Assembly: GCF_003473485.1 (NCBI RefSeq)
Contig: NC_053042.1
Span: forward strand, 50,493,762 to 50,557,761
Direction of reading: 5' to 3'
Length of the DNA stretch: 64,000 nt
Origin: Medicago truncatula
Taxonomy: Eukaryota; Streptophyta; Magnoliopsida; Fabales; Fabaceae
The number at the start of each line of letters is the position of its first letter. The stretch's first letter is position 1. Of the stretch, positions 21,410 to 32,600 are shown piece by piece. A program made the position numbers and the translations under genes. The notes beneath the pieces are model-generated. The model ran no database searches. It was given only the letters and a program-made list of their open reading frames with translations, and was not told where the DNA came from.

Positions 21410-22832
21410 ATGGAAGATTCTAGTTCAAAGAAAATCACTTCATCCTTCTTCAATTCTCCAAAGTTGTTCACATCAAAAGGTTTTCATGAAACTGAAACCA
21501 TGATGAGTCCTACTTCAATACTTGATACCAAGCCTTTTTCTTGTTTCAAGAATCCTTTTTGGTCTGAAACAAATAGCCCTATAACACAACATGTTTGTGG
21601 TGAACACAAACGTTGTTGGGATAAATTGGAGTCAAAAGTTGTTGGTCTTGGTCTTGTTGATGTTCTTGTAGATGAAAAAAACAGTGAAGTGAATTCAAAA
21701 CCAGAGAACAAAACTGTTCTGTTTGGATCTCAGTTGAAGATTCAGATTCCTCCCTTTTTACCAACAATTTCAACTTTTTCTTCTTCATCTGAATCATCAC
21801 CTTTATCTAGAGGTGATTTCAGCATCAACACAAGAAATTCTCATTTGGGTTCTTCTTCTGGAAGCTTTTCACTCTCTCCTGTGGGAAAATCTTCATTTGG
21901 GTGTGCTAATGAAATTGAAACTTCAAATTCTACTCATGGAGTCTTCAAAGGGTGTCTCTCTGCTAGTGAAATGGAGCTTTCTGAGGATTATACTCGTGTG
22001 ATTTCTCATGGTCCAAACCCAAGAACAACTCATATATTTGATAATTGCATAATTGAGAGTAGTTGTTTTGATATTGGATGCTCTGCTGTTAAAGAGAATG
22101 GGTATTGTTTTCCTCACCCTACCAGCTATCCCTCTGAGAGCTTTCTGAGTGTATGTTTTCACTGCAAGAAGAATCTTGAGCAGGGTAAAGACATCTACAT
22201 GTACAGGTAATTGCTTATTCTTTTACCCCCTAGGGATGATAACATGCACCGAGGCAAAACTGGACACGGCACTAACACTGACATGTAGATATTGATAATA
22301 TGTCAAGACTTAAGAGAATAGAAGTGATTGAATATAACCACTTCTATGAGTGTTGTGTCGGACACCAACATATGTGATACACTTTGAAGTATAAGTGCTT
22401 CGTACATATTAATTTATTTAAGTGTCAAATTTTCAATATTTAGAGATGTAGTTTATTAGAAAAATTTGGCTTATGGTGTTGGTGAAGTCAAAGAGAAAGT
22501 AATGTTACAAGGCATCTCTTGTGGTCCAACCGTGGGTCGAAAAATGTTGACGTCAGACACTAACACAACATGGACATATGTGATAACGTTATTCAAATTT
22601 TTTAAACTAGTAACAATCTTGATGTGCCGTGTCTGTCTTATTACATCAAAGGAAAGTATAATTTGCTAATTTGTGTCCGATTAGAATTAGACCGATTCCT
22701 TGAAGGAATGATAGTGAATACCATGAGATCTTGAACCTAGTTGCATTATTGCATTGCAGGGGTGAGATGGCATTTTGCAGCCATGAATGCCGTGACCAGA
22801 GGATGTTGTTGGAGGACGTGATGCCTATATAG
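21410..22832 (+). CDS. FLZ-type zinc finger protein (DUF581)
   Basis: Exons are 21410-22206 and 22760-22832, joined within an Arg codon, giving 289 aa. The N-terminal 230 residues are Ser-rich and low in complexity, with family-like pieces KPFSCFKNPFW and VGLGLVDVL. The C-terminal FLZ zinc finger spans about residues 244-283: FLSVCFHCKKNL...DIYMYRGEMAFCSHECR, with ligands CxxC and CSxxC. FLZ proteins are plant-specific adaptors that bind SnRK1 kinase subunits. The intron splits the finger, as is usual for the family. Odd: after MPI the stop TAG is followed in the same frame by CACAAGATGCCTAAATTGGAAGCTAAG... and TGA. An extra piece repeating ATGCCT seems to have introduced an early stop, trimming about a dozen residues. 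The start is the first in-frame ATG. Confidence 0.9.
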
Positions 22833-24864
22833 CACAAGATGCCTAAATTGGAAGCTAAGGATGATTGAGTATGTGACATAATTCCACCTAAACAAAAACA
22901 ATTTGACCTTTGCTTCAATGGACTTAGAATATGAAATAATCCTCAGAAATCTTATATCAAAGTGCTTGATTTTGATCTCTCTGCTTCTCAACTCGACCTC
23001 TCTAAGGTAGCTGCACAAAATTTTGAGAGGAATTAAAATGCTGAGATATTGTAGAGATGATTTTTATTTTTTGAAATGAATTAGGGGATTGATGTTGGGG
23101 TTAGTCCACAATTATTATTTTTGTTGTCATTTTGATGGTGATAAAAATGTATGACTTGAACTTGCATTATTTTTTTTTATAAAAAGTACTAGTACTCTAC
23201 ATTAATAATGCCATAATCACGCTTCACGCCTATAGGAGTAGGACCCATGACATTATTTGAAGTAGATTCTTTTACTTTGTATATTGTTTGATTGTTTGTC
23301 CTTTTAGCATGTTTCCTCCAGTACCTGGCTATAGCAAGCAGCTCATTGTACATGGCATTGAGCACGACACTTGATGTAAGTTTTGCTCTAATAATAGGAG
23401 AATTAGATCAAGAGGACCAATTTGGGATTAGGATTTCAAGGATAAAAATTGATAATAACTATCATAGGTAATTGGTAAAGTTGATGTAGCTACACCCTTA
23501 TTCTTTTGTTGATAATTTTTATTTTTATTTTGGGGTATGCTAGATTACATCACATCTTTATCTTTGTCTTCCTCTTGATTATATGTTTCAAAGGACGAAA
23601 TCTCATAGAAATCACGGCAAAAAATCACATTAGTGTAGAAACAATATTTACAGCTAGCTTTCGGAAATCATGGCAACAACAAGCAATGAGAAACGTGCAA
23701 ACGTGTGATTGTATGTTGTAAACGGGAAACCAACACAGAGAAAATTGAAGAGTTTATTTTTGGGATAATGTTTCATGAACACCCTTTTCTGCATACACAT
23801 TATGTACCACTCCCATGTGAGAGTGTGTGAATGTGAGTTTCTTGTGTATGTGGGGACCACATGGACACATGTCACAATTGTGTATGGGTGTATAAGTGGT
23901 ACATGCCATCTAAGGTGGTCTATGTATCACTACTCTTATTTTTGTTAAGAGTTTACTTGAGTGACCTTCAAGTAAATTATTAATGGATTATGTGTTACAC
24001 CAATATAATATAATTTTGGATATTATATTTATATTTAGACTTTTACGAGTAATATATTTATTATTGAAAATGTTTTTTTTTTTTTCCTTTAAATTTTACG
24101 TCTTGTATTCCAAAAGGGAGTATAATAATAGACAAATGTTTTTCTTTTTTATGATAAAAGATAACTGTTGTTTAGTACCATGCCAATTTGACGAAAAAAT
24201 ATGAATTGCACCGCTTTAAACTTTTTTTTTCGGAGAGGGCACTGCTTTAAATTTAAAATTATTAGTTTATTTATCACTTATAATTTATTATTTGATGGAT
24301 AAACTAGTAATTCTAAGGTTAAAGAAGTGCAATTCGTCTTTTTACTTAAATAAAGACGTAAAAGAAAAAAACTTTTAAAATCTTTATTTGATTTTTTCTT
24401 AAGTATTTGGACAATATAAAATACTTCTTTATTTAGATATTTTTTATCTTTTCCTGGAGAGTTAATAATTTTTCACGGATGTCGAATTTTTTTATTTATT
24501 TTTTTGACAAAAGGGATGTAGTCACTTGTGAGCCCTCTACTTTTTTTAAAGGAAAATTTAGTATTATTACTAATTATTAGTTTTTTTTTTGACGGATACT
24601 AATTATTAGTTATTAATTAGAATATATATTTTTACTCAACATTTTATATTTTCTCATTTTTTTTGGTGAATGTTTTTTTTTTTCTAAGAAAACTTTTGTT
24701 TGAAAAAAAAAAAATCTTAAATAAAGCAATTGATTTTGACAACATGCATTGGTCACCGAGACAAATTGTTTATAAGAATTTGAGTTTGATTCATTTGTAA
24801 CAATTTTTTGTCATGTTATACTTATTTTACATACGAACTCCAAATTACCAAAACAACTGATGGG
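22833..24864. other. 3' flank and spacer after FLZ gene
   Basis: The 3' untranslated region comes first, then AT-rich DNA. About 23770-23930 has CATGAACACCC...GTGGTACATG segments that may be a degraded MITE. No gene is seen; the short open frames in this span lack domains. Confidence 0.55.
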
Positions 24865-25382
24865 CAGGGTTGGGAATAGGCCAGGCTTTGATAGGCCTGA
24901 GCCTGGCCTACGAAAAATTTTGCAGGCCTGAGCCTGGCCTATGGCCTTTCATAGGCCTATTTTTTTGGCCTGGCCTGGCCTATTTAAAAGCCTAGCCTGG
25001 CCTGAAAGCCTATTTACAGGCCTACTTACTATTAAAGTCACTAAACATTCCATTTTAGCTACTTTTAAATAGGCTTAATAGGCCTCCAAGCCTATTTCAG
25101 TGTAGAACTTGTCTATCACTACTATAAGGCCTTAAAAGCCTATTTCACTATAAAGCTTTAAAGCCTATTAAAAAAGTCCACTATGAAGCCTAATATGCAT
25201 AAACAGGCCGGCCTATTAGGCTTCATAGGCTTTTTTGATAGCCTAAGCCTGGCCTATTTACTTAAATAGGCTTTTTAAAAAGCCTAAGCCTAGCCTTTTT
25301 AATAAACAGGTCAGGCCAGACCAGGCTTAAACAGGCCAGGCCATAGGCCCCTGTAGGCCGGCCTGGCCTATTCCCAACCCTA
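24865..25382. mobile_element. Non-autonomous hAT element, GGCCTGGCC-rich
   Basis: Ends CAGGGTTGGGAATAGGCC and, reversed, TAGGGTTGGGAATAGGCC are flanked by a perfect 8-bp duplication CTGATGGG (24857-24864, 25383-25390), as for hAT. The interior is packed with GGCCTGGCC, AGGCCTAT and GAGCCTGGCC motifs in both orientations, about one every 15-20 bp. It has no coding capacity. Confidence 0.9.
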
Positions 25383-25390
25383 CTGATGGG

Positions 25391-25930
25391 CTAGCACTGA
25401 AAAAAAAAAAAAAAATCTTCTTTATACTACTAGATACGGTTTCTCACACCTTTTTTTTTTTTTGGTTACAGAGGTAAAAATTATATCTATATTTAATGCT
25501 CTTTATTACCCATTTACCTTTGTTACCCATTTACATTCAATGTATTATTTTTATTTTCTATTTTTAGAATTATGTATCATGTTATTGTTGTACTAAATAG
25601 ATTCTATTTAATGCTCTTTATTCATATTTTTTTTAAATAACTAAATTTATTATCAGTAATGTAACACCAAAAAAAAAAATTATTATCAGTAATTAAACCA
25701 AAAATATATATATATATATATATCGATGGCCTTGGAATGTTGCCAATCAAGGAGACAATTGAGACAATTAAATAACATTAAATTCTAACATACAAGTAAA
25801 GGGAAAGAATTTATAGTGGTACAACCTGTGATTATAAGTTACCAAATATATTTCCTACATTTTCTCATGTAATTATGTATAGGTAATTATATCTATATAT
25901 TGTTGATTGTTGGTGTCTGTCTGCAAGTGA
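25391..25930. other. AT-rich spacer with (TA)n
   Basis: Poly-A/poly-T runs and a (TA)n tract at about 25703-25724. No gene is seen. Confidence 0.6.
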
Positions 25931-25932
25931 AA

Positions 25933-26822
25933 ATGGAGTCTTCAAAGAGTTATACTCGTTGTTTTGATGTCGGATGCTCTTCTTCAGTTAAAGAGAACGA
26001 GCTTAGGTTTCCTCATCCTATTAGATATCCCTCTGAAATCTTTTTGAGTATATGTTTCCAATGCAAGAAGAGTCTTCAGGGAAAAGATATCTACATGTAC
26101 AGGTAATTGCTTATTCTTTAACCCCATCAATGATAAGATTTAGGCACCGATAATTAGTTTAAGTTTTACATTTTAATTTTTGAAATAAGTATTTGATTTA
26201 CGTTTGTTGATTGTTATGTTTTTTATATTAGGGTTTAGGAAACTAATTGTTTGAAATTTTTCCCGGTATGTGTTGGTGTAGATTTTATTTTTCCCTGATC
26301 ATAAAAGAGTATTATAACAAAAAAAAAAAAAAAAAAACAATGACATGAACGCGGATTGCTTGTAGTCGGAGATATAGTGACCAGAGCGGTCCAGATCTTA
26401 AGCATTAGTTCAGTGATATTATTTTATTTTTAAACTAAAATATGCTTGAAATCCGAATAGTTTGATTTTGATTGGACAATCACGATCTCCTTAACTGTGT
26501 GCAGTTTTTTTTACTGCAGGCAATCCGAGTTCGACACAACACATATGTTTACATTCGGTCCTTCATTTTTTTATTTATTAGCTGTGCCAACTTGTCCATG
26601 TCTTTGTCTAGGGTTTATATATGTGACAAACATATGCTTCGGTAATTTGTGTCTAATTAAAATTAGAAACATTCCTCGAAAGAATGGGGAACAATAAGAT
26701 ATCTTAAACCTAGTTGCATGATGTTGTCTTGCAGGAGTATGCCATTTTGCAACAATGAATGCCGTAACCAGAGGATACGGTTGGACGAGGAGGAGATACC
26801 CAAATTGAAAACCAAGACATAG
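25933..26822 (+). CDS. 5'-truncated FLZ duplicate
   Basis: Exons are 25933-26102 and 26735-26822, giving 85 aa if the first ATG is used. It matches the last third of the FLZ gene at 21410 (SYTRCFDVGCSSSVKENELRFPHP... against DYTRV...SSCFDIGCSAVKENGYCFPHP...). The zinc finger is complete: ICFQCKKSLQGKDIYMYR, then PFCNNECRNQR. Splice sites and phase are conserved. Homology starts abruptly near 25910, so the first 180 or so codons and the promoter were not copied. Unlike the parent, the end reads through to EEIPKLKTKT with no early stop. It may be a pseudogene that kept its frame by chance, or a micro-protein that could compete for the FLZ partner; only expression would tell. Alternative call: pseudogene. 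Confidence 0.6.
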
Positions 26823-27392
26823 AAAGCGAAGAATTGAAAGACTGAGATATTTTGTCCACATTTTATGTTTTTTTGAAGGTTTTGTATTTTTTGATGGGGA
26901 TGATAATTATATGACTCGAGCTTACACTACTATTTTTGATAAAAATACCCCACGTTAATAATATACTAATTTTGTCTTTTTTTTAGGCAACTAATTTTAT
27001 CTTTTACAGTTTTACTTTTTATAATGTTTGATTATTTATCTCCTTTTAGCATGTTCACTTTCATTACCCTTTTATTTTAGAATCCCAAATTAAATTCAGC
27101 GGTTGAAGATGGAGCATGTTTTAAAATTTTGACACATAAAACATCCATATAAATATATAGATTCATACAAGTTCCTATAGAAAGCTTCCAAGAGATAGAA
27201 AGCAATAAACATCTAACTTGAAGGTATGAGGAATATATGGACTCCACTATAGTTTAGACAATTCCTCTAAATGTTTCCATTTCAATTTGATAGTCGATAG
27301 CATAGACACAATTCCACTATTGTTGTTATTTGAGACCAAAAGTATCCACCCAATTGTCAAGCACACCGCTTGTAAATGTTCTCATAAAAGGA
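26823..27392. other. Spacer after FLZ duplicate
   Basis: 3' flank of the duplicate, then AT-rich DNA. No gene is seen. Confidence 0.6.
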
Positions 27393-27626
27393 TCATATGG
27401 GTTTGCTGCACTCAAAAGTATCTTTCAGAATATCAAGACGTATCCTACCAAGCTTATCAATGTTAGTATAGGATGATGATGATGATATATTTTTGTTCAA
27501 GAACCTAACCTTTGGAGCAGCCATTGGATGATCTTCTGCCAAAAATAGTTCTGGTGAGACAGGGTCGGGAAATTCTTCAATTATTATTATTATTTGAAAA
27601 TAAATTACAATATAATAATATTTCAT
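27393..27626 (-). pseudogene. Ubiquitin-conjugating enzyme (UBC13-like) scrap
   Basis: On the - strand, 27560 to about 27423 encodes [21 protein letters not shown]...[17 protein letters not shown]. This closely matches the E2 core of UBC13/UBC35-type enzymes ([35 protein letters not shown]). Relative to that core the active-site Cys is Arg (GRIRLD for GRICLD), the HPN motif is altered and a Ser run is inserted. Both flanks lack the rest of the protein. It is a dead fragment of a K63-linkage ubiquitin E2, probably a retro-copy, since no intron interrupts it. Confidence 0.75.
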
Positions 27627-27763
27627 GTAAGCGTATTTTTTTTTGTTGCTATCTAATTATCGTTTTGGTAGTTTAAGAGTATAATATGTCAAACATTTTC
27701 TTTTTCATTCAAATTATCTAGTTCTTTCGATTTCATCATTTTCATCTTGCCTTAAAATCTATC

Positions 27764-28148
27764 GATTTAAGTATGTCTCTCGTCCCTGTAAATATAGGTC
27801 ATTTGAATTTTCGTCCCTGAAGTTATTAATTCTTTCAATCTGCCCCTGTAAATATTAGTCATTTGACTTTTGGTCATAATTAGGTTTTTTTGCTGAGGTG
27901 GGCTATCATTAGCGACGTGGTGCCCATGTGGCAAGTGATGATTGAGCGATGTGGTTTGCTTAAATAGGTCTTTCATCCTTGCAAATATATGTCATTTGAA
28001 TTTTCGTCCCTGAAGTTACTAATCAGATGTAATTAGGACCAAAAGTCAAATGATTAATATTTGCAGGGGCAAATTGGAAGGATCAGTAACTTCAGGGACG
28101 AAAATTCAAATGACCTATATTTGCAGGGACGAAAGACCTATTTAAGCC
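27764..28148. mobile_element. Mutator-type foldback MITE
   Basis: Arms of about 115 bp (left GATTTAAGTATGTCTCTCGTCCCTG, right reversed GGCTTAAATAGGTCTTTCGTCCCTG) are flanked by a perfect 9-bp duplication AAATCTATC (27755-27763, 28149-28157). A third copy of the arm start (TTAAATAGGTCTTTCATCC...) lies inside at about 27959-28020, pointing the same way as the left arm. Confidence 0.9.
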
Positions 28149-28358
28149 AAATCTATCTGATTTCCACAAAGTAGAATTACAAATGTGCAAATCCACTTAA
28201 TTGTTTCGACTACTCAGTCTAAACCAAACAATGTTTTAGATATTTTGATTGAAGAGATTTATTAAAAACGCATTCAGATTAAAGAGATTTATTAGATATG
28301 AGGAGTCATAGTTTCATGCTAGGTGAGCTAGAATGATCAATCTTATTAATGATTTATG

Positions 28359-29072
28359 AGTAAATAGTCAACTACCTCTTCTTCTAAAATTGCAACTTTC
28401 GTCAAAAATCTTTCTGAATTTTGCGAAACTTAAAAAATTCTCTGAAATTGTCAAACGTCTCAAATATCCCTCTCCTTTAGTTTCTTCCATCTAACATTCT
28501 GACGTTGTCGTCAACTGTCTACAAGACCCTATCACATGGACAAAATTATGTCATTCAATTGACTAAAAGTATTTAAAAAAAAAACTTGTTTTATTTTTTT
28601 ATCAAATGTAACATTTGCACACACCGTCTTACGTGATAACTCTTCTGTGTGTCAATTACCTCCCTCAAATTTAACACGTACATGCAAACACCCCCTTAAA
28701 TTTATTGCTTATGTAGCAAATATCCCTTAAAATTAAAACTTATGTGCAATTAACACATTTAAATTTAAAACTTATGCGTAAATATAATTGCACCATGAAT
28801 CATAAAAATACCTTAATTTAATCTTAAAAACTTCAATATGGAGTAGAATCAATGCAATGGAAGGAATTTGTTTGGATAATAGTACATTTAAAATAAGTTT
28901 TCAAATCATCTGATCTTTTCTGACTATATGACAGTTAACAAGATTGAGGAAACTAAATGAATAAGGGTATTTATCAGACATTTGACAATTTTAGAGAAGT
29001 TTTTGAAATTTTGCAAAATTTAAGAGAAATTTTAACAAAAATTGCAATTTTAAGAAATTAATTAACTAATCC
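28359..29072. mobile_element. Foldback element, about 110-bp arms
   Basis: The left arm contains TCTAAAATTGCAACTTTCGTC and AAATTGTCAAACGTCTCAAATA; the right arm is the diverged complement (about 28960-29072). The core holds no gene. Boundaries are approximate and no target duplication is clear. It is directly followed by a SINE. Confidence 0.6.
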
Positions 29073-29080
29073 ACAAGTCA

Positions 29081-29209
29081 TAGTTCAACTAGCAAAATGT
29101 CGAAATTGTTAGGTCGGATGCCATGATCCGGGTTCGAACTCCGGTATCTCCACTTGTGTGTGAGTTTATAATGGTTTTGCCATTTCATCTATTTATAAAA
29201 AAAAAAAAA
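29081..29209 (+). mobile_element. tRNA-derived SINE with poly-A tail
   Basis: TAGTTCAACTAGCAAAATG (box A region) and CCGGGTTCGAACTCCGG (near-perfect box B) are followed by ATGGTTTTGCCATTTCATC and a poly-A tail at 29197-29209. It is one of the best-preserved SINEs here. Confidence 0.75.
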
Positions 29210-29685
29210 TTAGTTAACTATTTCATCAAAGATTTACAATAGAATTTCTAATAAAAAAATGCGAGCGGAAGGTTTACCATTAGTTTGAATTTGAAACACA
29301 AAGGAGTTGAAATTATATTGACGTGTCCAATTTGAAGCACCGCCATGATTATTATTATACAGGAAGATAAACATAAATAATAAAAGGATAAATAAAATCT
29401 TCCCTAAAAAAAAAAAAAAGGATAAATAAAATCTGTACCAAAACATAGAGACACGATACTGAACAGTGAGCAATAAATAATCACCATGTTTGAAACTTTT
29501 TAATTTTTTTAGCTCCTTAATTCAATTTAAATAATCAATACGTAAATAAAATGACTTGTGTGTATATTTTGTCTTTAATACCGTTATTGCCCTCAAAATT
29601 TCCCAATTTCTACACCTCGCCGTTCGTTGTTCGTTCACCGCAATACCGCCGGGGAAGAACTCATCGGAATCCGCCGGAAACTGAA

Positions 29686-32600
29686 ATGTCCGGTATCATT
29701 CCGAGGTCGGCATCCGCTTTCCGACTCAACATCGATGATAGCGACTCATTACTAGGATCTCGAACCGGTAAGTAAAATTGATAATTCTCCTCCGAAGAAC
29801 TTGTCAAATTCCGTGTCTTTCATTGCGCTTTTTATGTTTAATTATTGATTTTGAGTAGAAATTCAGGTTGAACTTGTTTACAATGTTTCAATTTTTTGAG
29901 GTGATGAATTGATACCTATGTTTTTCTCGCCGCTGTTAAGAACTTCAAAAATTTAACAAGGATTTTCTTTCTTAGTGATTAATAAATGCACAATGCAGTA
30001 ACCAGTTTCGCTAGTAATATCGTATTAAGGCCCTGTTTTGATAAACAACTTAATTAACTGTTTATTATTATTTATTTATTTTTGGTCAAGTAGCCTATGT
30101 TTATTTTATTTATTTTTGGTCAAACTGTTTAAACTGTTTTAATACAAGTCATTAGTTGTTTTCATAAGCTATCCTACAAAGTTTATTAAAATAACTTCAA
30201 AACAACTTATGATACGTCATAGCTATTTTCATAAGTTACACCAAACAGTCTCAGGAGTGTTTATGCCACTAGATAAGTTTAAATAAGTCAATCCAAATAG
30301 GCGCTTAAACTAAGAATGACTTATCGTTTATAATTTTGGGAAAACATAATTGTATTCGCAAATTGTTAAGTCTTAATGATGTGAAATATGGGGATCAGCT
30401 GACAAGATTGTTTGTTTGAAGATATTAAGTATTTATTGTCAGCATTGTTTTGATTTTCTGACAGGTGCAGGAAAAGGCGATACGGTAACAACTGAGACAG
30501 ATCTAGAGGCTTCCTCTACTAGTAAAAATGTGCTTCGTAAAAACAGATATAGTACATTGTTTGGGGTTGATCTATCCCCAGATACTGTTGCTGTTGCGAT
30601 GGTATACTTTGTTCAAGGTGTTTTAGGACTTGCAAGGTTGGCTGTCAGTTTTTATTTAAAGGATGATTTGCATCTGGATCCTGCTGAGGTATCCATTCTT
30701 AAGACTCGTGGTTGTTCATGCGATTTACACATCTTTTGATTATTTTTCATTTTCATTTTGCAAATTTTGCTCTTGTATATGACCCAAGGTGTAATCAATT
30801 AATGTGAGCCTTTGCTTGTGTTTGTTGTTGGGACTTGGTGAAGGAAAAATGAATTGAGACAATAGAGATTATGCATAATATAACCTTGTCTTCTATATTG
30901 TATAATGCCACACATTAGATCAAACACTAACCCTTATCAAATGTGGAAACAAATCAGGAACTATAGATAAGGGAACAGATTCTGCAAGATCATCCAAGAT
31001 ACTGATAGTCTAAGATACAATAGTAATATCACGAGATGTCTCTCATATCCTAACAGGGTCAACTACAAAATCCTAAAAAAGTGATAAAATTTCCTTGAAA
31101 CACCAATCCTTTTTATTTTTGGATCGAGTCAATTAACACTATTATTTGAAGGACTGACACGCTACATTATTGACTAGGCAGCTGTGATTTCTGGTATTTC
31201 TGCGTTTCCATGGCTTGTGAAACCTCTGTATGGTTTTATTAGGTAAGTTTAAACTGTAGCATTTTTCGCTCTTCCTCATGCGGGCTGTTCATTATATTCC
31301 CATCTTATGTCTCCCCTGTGGACAAAAGTTTAATTACTGAAGCTGTTGTTATGACATGCAGTGACTCCATCCCCCTTTTTGGTTATCGGAGAAGGTCATA
31401 CCTAGTTTTATCCGGGCTGCTTGGTGCACTCTCATGGAGTCTGATGGCCACTTCTGTTGACAGCAAATATAGTGCTGCTTTTTGCATACTTCTCGGATCT
31501 CTCTCTGTTGCTTTCTCGGATGTTGTGAGTGTCTACTACTAAATAATCACACATACTGTTTTTCTCCTGGAATCATTTAACCATGGATAATGTTTGTCAC
31601 ATAATACCGAGCATTACTCACACCTACCACCTATGTGAGGTTGCTGAATTAGAGTGTTTGTGCATTGAATCAAGATTTACTTTTTGAGATGCGTATAAAA
31701 TTCTTTCACCAAAATACGTGCATAAATTGCTTCTGTTGGTATATCTTCATTGATTATGCTAAGATGAGTTTTGTTAACTCTGCTTCTCACAAACGATTAA
31801 GATGTAGATCACATAATATTTTTGTTGGAATTTTCAGCAGTAATTATTTTATTTTTTCCCATAAACATTTTTCTTTTCAGGGAAATAACATTGTAGACTG
31901 TTTCCTTATTTATTAGTGGATTTTTTACCCATTCTCAACTTAATCTGAATTATATATTGAAGGACCTCTACAGCTTTGTCTTCTTCCTTTGTGCTTCAGA
32001 CACAGACACAAACCAACATTTGAGTTGGTTCAATTTCTTTTGTCTTGCTTTTAGAAGCATTTTATTTTGTCTCTGGTATTATGCCTCTAGTGTTTTATCA
32101 TCTATAGATTAAAATTGTTTAGGGAACTGTCAGACACTAAGCTATATTTTAGGTTGTAGATTCAATGGTTGTGGAAAGGGCACGTGGTGAGTCACAAAGC
32201 ACTTCGGGATCTCTTCAGTCCTTATGCTGGGGTTCTTCAGCTTTTGGTGGAATTGTGAGCTCCTACTTTAGTGGGTCTTTGTTGGATGCATATGGAGTAA
32301 GGTACTAGGGATGAAGTTTGTGAATCAAAGTACTTCTGATTACTGATAGCAGTATATTTCTCCCTTCTAATGTTTCCTAACTACACTATGGTCCAGGTTT
32401 GTTTTTGGTGTCACAGCATTGCTTCCACTGCTAACATCTGCTGTTGCTGTTCTTGTAAAAGAACAACCTACACTTGGTACAGCAAGAGGGCAAACCTTTT
32501 CATTTGCCAGGCCTGAGTTTTTTGAAAATTCAAAACAGAGTATCATTCAGCTGTGGGTTTCTGTACGACAGCCTAGTATTTTTCTTCCCACATTATTTAT

